Source: Mytilus edulis (Eukaryota > Mollusca > Bivalvia > Mytilida > Mytilidae). From it: DNA of 64,000 nucleotides. Within the stretch, counting starts at the first letter, position 1. Each line of letters begins with the position of its first letter. The notes under the pieces are model-generated. The model ran no database searches. It was not told the DNA's origin and was given only the letters and a program-made list of their open reading frames with translations. The DNA is taken from NCBI RefSeq assembly GCF_963676685.1, contig NC_092355.1, forward strand, positions 69,447,006 through 69,511,005, read 5' to 3'. Shown piece by piece: positions 57,978-64,000 of the stretch. Both the position numbers and the translations under genes were made by a program.

Positions 57978-58330
57978 ATTTGATTTCCTTGACTTGTGTT
58001 GGTTTATGTTCATCCACCTGTTAAATAATCAATTGCTAAATTTATAATGTACGATAAGCAAACAGTGTTAAAAATAGGTATATTTTAGAACAGAAAAGTC
58101 AGAGGTTATTACAACAGTAGTTTGTAAGCATGCACAAATTATATTAGTACAGTACATCTTTTTATCACAGGTTGATGTTATCAATTAGAATGCGTAGGTA
58201 TTGTACGTAAGAAATAGCCTTATTTAATTGAATTCCTTGACTTGTTTTGGTATCAGATTATCGACCTGTTTATTCATTGCTAAATTTAGAATATATACGA
58301 TAAGCGACTAGTGACAAAGATTTTCATATT
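57978..58330 (-). repeat. Duplicated 5' leader and intron end in front of fucosidase copy 1
   Basis: The stretch just upstream of the ATG (GATTTCCTTGACTTGTGTTG, then TCCACCTG, CAATTGCTAAATTTATAATG, TACGATAAGC) recurs in diverged form at about 58228-58320 (GAATTCCTTGACTTGTTTTG, CGACCTG, TTGCTAAATTTAGAATATAT, ACGATAAGC). The second unit lacks the ATG. Confidence 0.6.
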
Positions 58331-59300
58331 TAATCACCTGTGTTTCAACACACAAGTCAGTATTTCTTTTGGAAGAGCACTGAGAGCAAAACTAGTATTA
58401 TACAATTATGATTACATTTCATTTATGATTCATCATATGTAACCTCTGAAAGCAATACACTGGCTTACGAAAGCACACATATAGGATTAAGGAATTTATT
58501 GCATATTCATATACTATATAACTATATATAAATATAGCCACATTAATTGACAACGCTGAATATTTCCATATTTGTGGGAAAGTAGAAAATAAAGAAAAAA
58601 AAAAAACAACAGTAGTATACCGGAGTTCGAAGGTTTCAAATCGATGGAGTAAAAATCCAAACCGAGGGAAACACAAACTATAAGAAGAAAAAAATAACAA
58701 CAGGAACACCGAACTGCACAAAAACAAACGTCAACATACATAGAAATGAACTATAAATAACAATTGCCATATACCTGACTGGGTACAGGACATTTCAGGT
58801 TGGATCTGGTAAAATAGCTAGCTAGACCTCCCGCTTTATGACAATTTTAAACAATTTCAGTTATATATCAATAGTGTAGTGAACAGTTTTATAACAATAC
58901 ACTGATTAATAGAATGCAGCAAATACTTCTCTGACATACCTTTAAATAATATTTGGGCAAACATAATCAAACCATATGAAAACAATGATTTGGTAAAATA
59001 TATTAATTAATCGTCATTTCAAAATGAAATGTATCATTCATGATGACATGAGCTTTCACAATAAAGTGCACATGTAAAAAAAAAAGGAATAACTTGATAG
59101 AAATCGAGTTTTCATGATCTTAGCAACAACAATATGGAATGATAAGTATTGAATGCTATTTTAAGTATTTTAAAGGATTGATTCATATCAATAAATTTAC
59201 CCAAAATAACCACTATATTCTTAACTGATCCAGGGGTGATGTTAACAATTTGTTTTAAATGTATTTTATTTCGTTTGAAATAGGGGTTTTCCCGTTTGCT
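58331..59300. other. Spacer between the fucosidase genes, first part
   Basis: 58560-58830 holds a minus-orientation member of the 37560 repeat family (ACAACAGTAGTATACCGGAG, then TTCGAAGGTTTCAAATCGAT). The remainder is AT-rich with no gene. No 5'UTR exon could be placed with confidence. Confidence 0.45.
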
Positions 59301-59302
59301 AT

Positions 59303-59445
59303 CAGTGGCAGATCCAGAAATTTTCATAAGTGGGGGCCCACTGACTGACCTAAGAGAGGGTCAGCTCCAGTCACAAGCAACCAATTTTTTTCCCAAAAAG
59401 GGAGGACCCGGGCCCCTTGCCCCCCCCCCCCTAAATCTGCCTCTG
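59303..59445. mobile_element. Small GGCAGATCC...AAATCTGCC element (MITE-like)
   Basis: CAGTGGCAGATCCAGAAAT on the left mirrors CTAAATCTGCCTCTG on the right. The interior is GC-rich: GTGGGGGCCCACTGACTGAC, GAGGGTCAGCTCC, GGACCCGGGCCCC and a 12-base C run. This element type is frequent in mollusc genomes. Confidence 0.6.
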
Positions 59446-59559
59446 GCTATTTGTAGTAATTATTTATAGATGGAAACTAGTATAACTAGTTCGGATACTG
59501 GTTTTGTAACAGTATGTTCTAGTTGTAAATTTGATGTTAGGTGCATAAGGGACAGCGGT

Positions 59560-60390
59560 ATACTACTGTTGCCTTCTTTTTTAAATTGTCACTCAAATAA
59601 AACCAAACATTTGTATACCTAATTAAGCAACAGTAGTATCACAAACCAAAACCGAGTGAAACACATCAATTCAAGAGAAAAACAACAGAAATACTAAACT
59701 ACATTTTAAGAAAAAAATGTGGGTTGAACCTTTTTTTATGATTAGCTAACCATCCCGCTTATATTACAATGTAAAAGAATACCACTAACAATACAACTCT
59801 GCGTGACAGGAATACAGTTCAAACAAACGCAAGAACTGTCTACACAGAGAAATACAAAAATAATTACCATCATAGTACATTACAAAAACATGACACCCGC
59901 AGAATGACATCCGCCATCCAATGAGTCTCTACACTTTTTTTACCTTCTCCACATCACCATTTATGTTATGATTTAATATCTTTATTGTTGGTTTCTTATG
60001 TTGATTTGTTGTTTTGTCTTAGTTTATATATGCATTTATGTTCTTTATAGTAACATGTACAAATATTATCCAAAAGGAAAAAATCTTGTAAGCTGCAATG
60101 AATGCTGTAAGTAAGAAGTGCTTCGTTTTTTTGCTGTTGCCAAAATTCCTAATTTCTGTAGTTTAAGTGAATCTTTTTTGTTGTCTTCTCCTTATACAGC
60201 AGTTTAGATGTTTCTATATTGATATATGTTTTATTTGGATATATTATAACTCAGAACTGTATATATTTAAGAAACTAATAAGTATCAATCAAATTATTCT
60301 ATACTACTAATGGTGAACGAGCCCGGGATAATGGACCGGTATTTTTTATATCTAACTAACAAATGTCATAACTATCAATAAAGTATGAAA
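59560..60390. other. AT-rich spacer, no gene seen
   Basis: Contains a diverged repeat of the 56100/58620 type (GCGGTATACTACTGTTGCCT) at about 59557. Nothing else recognised. Confidence 0.35.
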
Positions 60391-60394
60391 CAAT

Positions 60395-60850
60395 TCAAAC
60401 AAGAATGTGTCCATAGTACACAAATGCCCCACTCGCACTATCATTTTCTGTGTTAAGTGGACCGTGAAATTGGGATAAAACTCTAATTTGGCATTAAAAT
60501 TAGAAAGATCATATCACAGGGAACATGTATACTAAGTTTTAAGTAGATTGGACTTCTACTTCATAAAAAACTACCTAGACCAAAAACTTTAACCTGAAAT
60601 TTGCACTGTCATTTCCTATGTTCAGTGAACCATGAGATTGTGTCAAAACACGAATTTGGCATTAAAAAAAAAAAGATCATATCATAGGGCCCATGTGTAC
60701 TGAGTTTCAGGTTGATTGGACTTCAACTTCATCGAAAACTACCTTGACAAAAAACTTTAACCTGAAGCGGGACGAAGGATGGAAGGACGAACGAACGGAC
60801 GCACATTTCAGAAAACATAATGCCCCATTACTATCGTAGGTGGGCATAAA
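60395..60850 (+). repeat. Dispersed mollusc-type repeat with a ~167 bp internal duplication
   Basis: GAATGTGTCCATAGTACACA starts the unit and CATAATGCCCC ends it. Inside, CACTATCATTTTCTGTGTTA (60437) and CACTGTCATTTCCTATGTTC (60604) start two tandem halves, each ending AAAAACTTTAACCTGAA. A GACGAACGAACGGACGCAC simple-repeat stretch lies at its 3' part. Noncoding. Confidence 0.7.
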
Positions 60851-61279
60851 AATAATAGTAAAACCAAAACAAAGCAAGAGATAAGATGAAATTTAAATAT
60901 GACCGTTCTGCCCCCTCTTTTTTCATAAAAGCCAATATAATAATTGTAAGGAAGGTTTCGTCTACAAAATCTTTTCATGCACTACATCATGTACAAGCAC
61001 TATATGCAAATTAACAAATTACTTTTAAAAAATCCACGTAAAAATCTCCTAAATCAACTCGTTTTCATCTCTTTTCTGGCCAGAGTATTTGTAAAAAAAT
61101 TTCCTGGAAATGGATAATTGCCTTGTTATGAAGAGTAAGTCGGGTAATCTTTAACATTAAATCATGTTTGACGCCACTGCGATGTTTAAAAAGTATAAAT
61201 TAAACACACACATATATATATCTTCTACCTTCTAATTTTATCAATTTTATATTTATTAAGCTTCACCTTGAATAAAAAC

Positions 61280-61530
61280 CTTGAGATTGAAAATGTAGAA
61301 TGTGTCAATTAGACAACAACCCAACCAAAGAGCTGAAAATAGACGAAGGCATCAATGGGTATTCAACACAGCGAGCAAATACCAAACCCGGAGTCGGGAT
61401 TCAGCTAGCCCTTCAACAAAATGTGTATTAGTTCAATGAAAATGGATGTAACAGCAAACCCCAAAACATAAAAAAAACCAAGAATAATAAAGGCCATAGC
61501 ATCCTGACATGGGACAGGCGCAACAGTTTA
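61280..61530 (-). mobile_element. Diverged RT-element tail variant, minus orientation
   Basis: GAGATTGAAAATGTAGAATG, then TGTCAATTAGACAACAACCC, CAGCGAGCAAATACCAAACC, CGGAGTCGGGATTCAGCTAG and TGACATGGGACAGGCGCAA follow the tail order of 38345-38640 with strong divergence. A shorter relative is at 35088-35270. Confidence 0.6.
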
Positions 61531-61689
61531 TATTCAAATAAAACATCATAGGTTATAATGAGTCATCAAAACAGGTGGTTGAATACCAAAACAGATTAAT
61601 GCTACAATAACTGTTTCAACTTAAAAAAAAGGTTGAGGTGAAGCAGAAGAATCAAAACTCACAACTAAATTATAAACCAACACAATCTT

Positions 61690-61875
61690 GGTACAATAAA
61701 AATATTCCAAGCGGAATGTCCTTTATCTTATGGCAAAATAAAAAGCTCAAACACACCAATGAATGGATAAATGTCATATACCTGTCTTGGTAAAGATATT
61801 TTCTTATGTAGAAAATGGTGGATTAAACCTGGTTTTATTGCTTGCCAAACCTGTCACTTTTACATGTTTTATGAA
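61690..61875 (-). repeat. Dispersed repeat of the 37560 family
   Basis: ATGGCAAAATAAAAAGCTCA, then AACACACCAATGAATGGATA, GGTGGATTAAACCTGGTTTT and TGCCAAACCTGTCACTTTTA. Confidence 0.6.
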
Positions 61876-62290
61876 AGTCCTTAATTTGTTCATTTTTATT
61901 TAAATTTAGACAAGAAATTATGAATTGTAATACGTCTATCCATAAAAATATTAAACTGTTATGTCACGATTCCTGCTTGAGCAAACAATGAAACGAAAGT
62001 CAAAGGTTCTTTACAAAGTTAAAACATACTAACGACACTAAAGTTGAAGAGCCAATTATTCTAAAATTATTACATCTGGATATATCTACAACTATTATGA
62101 CAATACTACCCAGTGTTATAGTAGTCTTATGTAACACTTTTAACTTGTATAAATAGAATGACTCGAAAAAATATGAAAGATATTGTTAACAATAAAGGAT
62201 CTACCAAAACATTGTCATTTCAGTTACCCTCAAATTGCTCTTTAGTGACATTGAAATATGCACCTGATTATATTATTACAATGGAGTCAA

Positions 62291-63655
62291 TTAGTTCTTT
62301 AAATCAGTCAATTTAAAAACCCACGCATCGGTACTTGGTATCTTTGTAAATGATATGACTGGTAATGTTATATTAATCCCGGATGGTTGCACTATTGAGT
62401 AACTAAAATAACCTGAATATCCTAGCATCGTTATAGAAGTGCTGCTACTAGCCACAGGTGCATTCAAATACAAATAGTTTTTCTCAGGCCAGTCTAGTAA
62501 AATGGCATAAACGTTAGTTCCGCTCGTCGTTTTCTTCATTGTATACCATGCATTCGTGGCGTTGTCTTGTTGTGTTGTCCATGGCTTTGAACTATATATT
62601 GCTTCCTCATTTATTTTCATCCATTTTCCAAATTGAAGAAGTCTTTCTTCATAGATTGGTTGGAATGTTCCATAGCTAGTTGGTCCGACGTTCATAAGCA
62701 TATTACCTCCGCAGCTTACAGTTTGTGCAAATGTAGAAATCAGTTCTCGTGATGTATAAAAGTCTTCTATGTTTGCTTCTCTTCGGAATCCCCAGTGGTT
62801 TTTGTCTATCGTCATTGGGTTTTCAAATTTTCTGTTCTGGAGAGATTTCGGATTATACCTATCATTGCACGTAAGATATCCCCCATGGCGGCAAATATCG
62901 CCACGACCCCATCTATCATTGACGACAACAGTATCCTTGACAGGACTGTCATTGTAGAGCCAAGCGATGAATTCCTTAGACATCCAGTAACTATCTGGCG
63001 CTTGGCCGGAGCCATCTGACCAAATTACTTCCGGTTTATATCGATTCACAAGTTCATATAGTTCTGGCATTGATTTCATTTTCACAAAATCTTGTGTTGT
63101 AAAATTATTTTCTTTGTCCTTCAGAAACAGCGGATTAAACCATTCAAACAGAGAATGATAGAGACCAAATCGAAGATCTGTTGTCTCCCGAACTGCAGTA
63201 GCTAGTTCACCGACTAGATCTCTATGCGGTCCAGTGTCGTAAGAATTCCAGTTCCACGAATAATTTGACGGCCAATTTGTAAAGCCCTCGTGGTGTTTAG
63301 ATACTAAAACAACGTATTTAGCCCCGGAAGCCTGTAATATAGCAGCCCACCGTTTTGGATCATAGAACTCTGTTTTGAAATCTGCTGCAAAGTCACCATA
63401 TGTAAAACCAGGTCGATAGTTACGTTTCATAAAATTGTTAATGTCTTTATGTCCATTTTTCCAATAATTCCAGAACCAAACTGCACTATAACTAGGAACG
63501 GAAAACACTCCCCAGTGAATAAAAATACCTAGCTTAGCTTCATCAAACCATGACGGAAGAGGTCTGCTTTCGAGAGATTCCCATGTTGGTTCGTATCGTT
63601 GTGCGACTGATAAATTAGCACAAATCAAAAGTAAGAATATACTGTAAATAGCCAT
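62291..63655 (-). CDS. Secreted alpha-L-fucosidase (GH29), copy 2, 454 aa, altered active-site patch
   Basis: Near-identical tandem paralogue of 56613-57977 with the same length and stop. Signal peptide MAIYSIFLLLICANLSVA, cleavage likely before QRYEP. Retained: GIFIHWG (His47), SKHHEGF (His121-122), nucleophile Asp214 in [18 protein letters not shown] (Glu278 as candidate acid/base) and the C-terminal domain. Changed: residues 216-220 read SGQAP where copy 1 reads DWEAS, so the GDWE segment following the nucleophile (GEWE in animal family members generally) is replaced, while flanking sequence is almost unchanged. Catalysis may persist, since the nucleophile and histidines stay, but the pocket next to Asp214 must differ. 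The acceptor CATGTTACAG lies about 45 bases upstream of the ATG. The gene is complete on the minus strand; its 5'UTR exon would be beyond or near the window end. Confidence 0.9.
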   Translation of the reverse strand: MAIYSIFLLLICANLSVAQRYEPTWESLESRPLPSWFDEAKLGIFIHWGVFSVPSYSAVWFWNYWKNGHKDINNFMKRNYRPGFTYGDFAADFKTEFYDPKRWAAILQASGAKYVVLVSKHHEGFTNWPSNYSWNWNSYDTGPHRDLVGELATAVRETTDLRFGLYHSLFEWFNPLFLKDKENNFTTQDFVKMKSMPELYELVNRYKPEVIWSDGSGQAPDSYWMSKEFIAWLYNDSPVKDTVVVNDRWGRGDICRHGGYLTCNDRYNPKSLQNRKFENPMTIDKNHWGFRREANIEDFYTSRELISTFAQTVSCGGNMLMNVGPTSYGTFQPIYEERLLQFGKWMKINEEAIYSSKPWTTQQDNATNAWYTMKKTTSGTNVYAILLDWPEKNYLYLNAPVASSSTSITMLGYSGYFSYSIVQPSGINITLPVISFTKIPSTDAWVFKLTDLKN

Positions 63656-63870
63656 GTTTGATTTCCTCCACTGTGTTGGTATATGTGTTCATCCACCTGT
63701 AACATGTGTACTAAATATATAATATACGGTAAGCGATCAGTGTGTAAAAAATGGCATATTTTGTTTATCCACCTGTCGATATAATCAATTGCTAAATTTA
63801 TAATGTACGATAAGCAAACAGTGTTAAAAAATATAAGCTTAGATATATTTAACAACAGAAAATTCAATGA
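63656..63870 (-). repeat. Duplicated 5' leader and intron end in front of fucosidase copy 2
   Basis: TCCACCTGTAACATGTG, then ATATACGGTAAGCGATCAGT (63690-63745), followed by a second unit TCCACCTGTCGATATAATCA, TTGCTAAATTTATAATGTAC, GATAAGCAAACAGTGTT (63765-63830). The second unit is closer in sequence to the first unit of copy 1 than to its own neighbour. Confidence 0.6.
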
Positions 63871-64000
63871 AAATTAAAAGAAATTACTTTTATTTATAGT
63901 TGTTACCTCGATTTATGGTTCTTAATTATTGCTACAAAAAAAATATTTTTAAATCAAGGAATATGTCTACCCCATGCATGCATTTGGTAAAAAAATCTCT

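Noticed and set aside
62769..63019. Open frames antisense or out of frame within the fucosidase genes (also 57117-57337)
   Set aside because: They mirror the conserved GH29 coding sequence and exist only because that frame lacks stops.
56613..63655. Fucosidase pair as an assembly duplication of one gene
   Set aside because: Signal peptides, the active-site patch and the intergenic sequence all differ, so these are two real loci.

Overview
This window reads as nuclear DNA of a bivalve mollusc, most likely a marine mussel (Mytilidae). It is AT-rich, its genes are interrupted by GT-AG introns, and coding sequence is a small fraction of the total. The rest is packed with short dispersed repeats of the kind that fill mussel genomes, including a recurring core AGACGCGCGTTTCGTC, 5'-truncated retroelement tails, fold-back elements and minisatellites. 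The species call is inference from repeats and gene families, not from a marker gene.

Layout. 1-1083: three tandem copies of a ~356 bp repeat. 3.8-5.5 kb: a small inverted-repeat element, a repeat array and a retroelement tail. 6.25-8.09 kb (+): an intact Mab-21/cGAS-like nucleotidyltransferase gene (612 codons in one coding exon). 8.9-12.4 kb: a large 46 bp minisatellite of about 76 units with higher-order structure. 13.5-15.4 kb: a noncoding segment duplicated again at 31.7-35.0 kb. 15.8-16.7 kb: a decayed reverse-transcriptase element. 17.87-19.71 kb (+): a second Mab-21/cGAS-like gene, open end to end except for one TGA. 20.7-21.6 kb (-): LINE-type RT remnants. 23.2-25.1 kb (-): the best-preserved retroelement, Penelope-like by its RT motifs. 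25.7-34.8 kb: a SINE-like unit, fold-backs, a transposon carrying AGGTCA repeats, and two further decayed RT copies.

35.6-45.2 kb (-): a complete five-exon flavin-containing monooxygenase gene (418 aa by my splice reconstruction). Every boundary is GT-AG and the frame stays open throughout. Its third intron holds a tandem pair of the AGGTCA-bearing element. 46-56 kb: mostly repeats, one TTAA-flanked inverted-repeat element, and a single probable last exon of an otherwise unseen plus-strand gene at 50.87 kb. 56.6-58.0 and 62.3-63.7 kb (-): two very similar secreted GH29 alpha-L-fucosidase genes in tandem, one with a rewritten patch beside the catalytic aspartate.

Themes. Three gene families of environmental or immune interface are present: nucleotide-second-messenger-type sensors, xenobiotic oxidation and secreted glycosidases. 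Two of the three are recent local duplications in which one copy has changed at a decisive place: a nonsense codon in the second Mab-21 gene and the active-site patch in the second fucosidase. The genes do not form one pathway. What links them is duplication and heavy invasion by non-autonomous elements.
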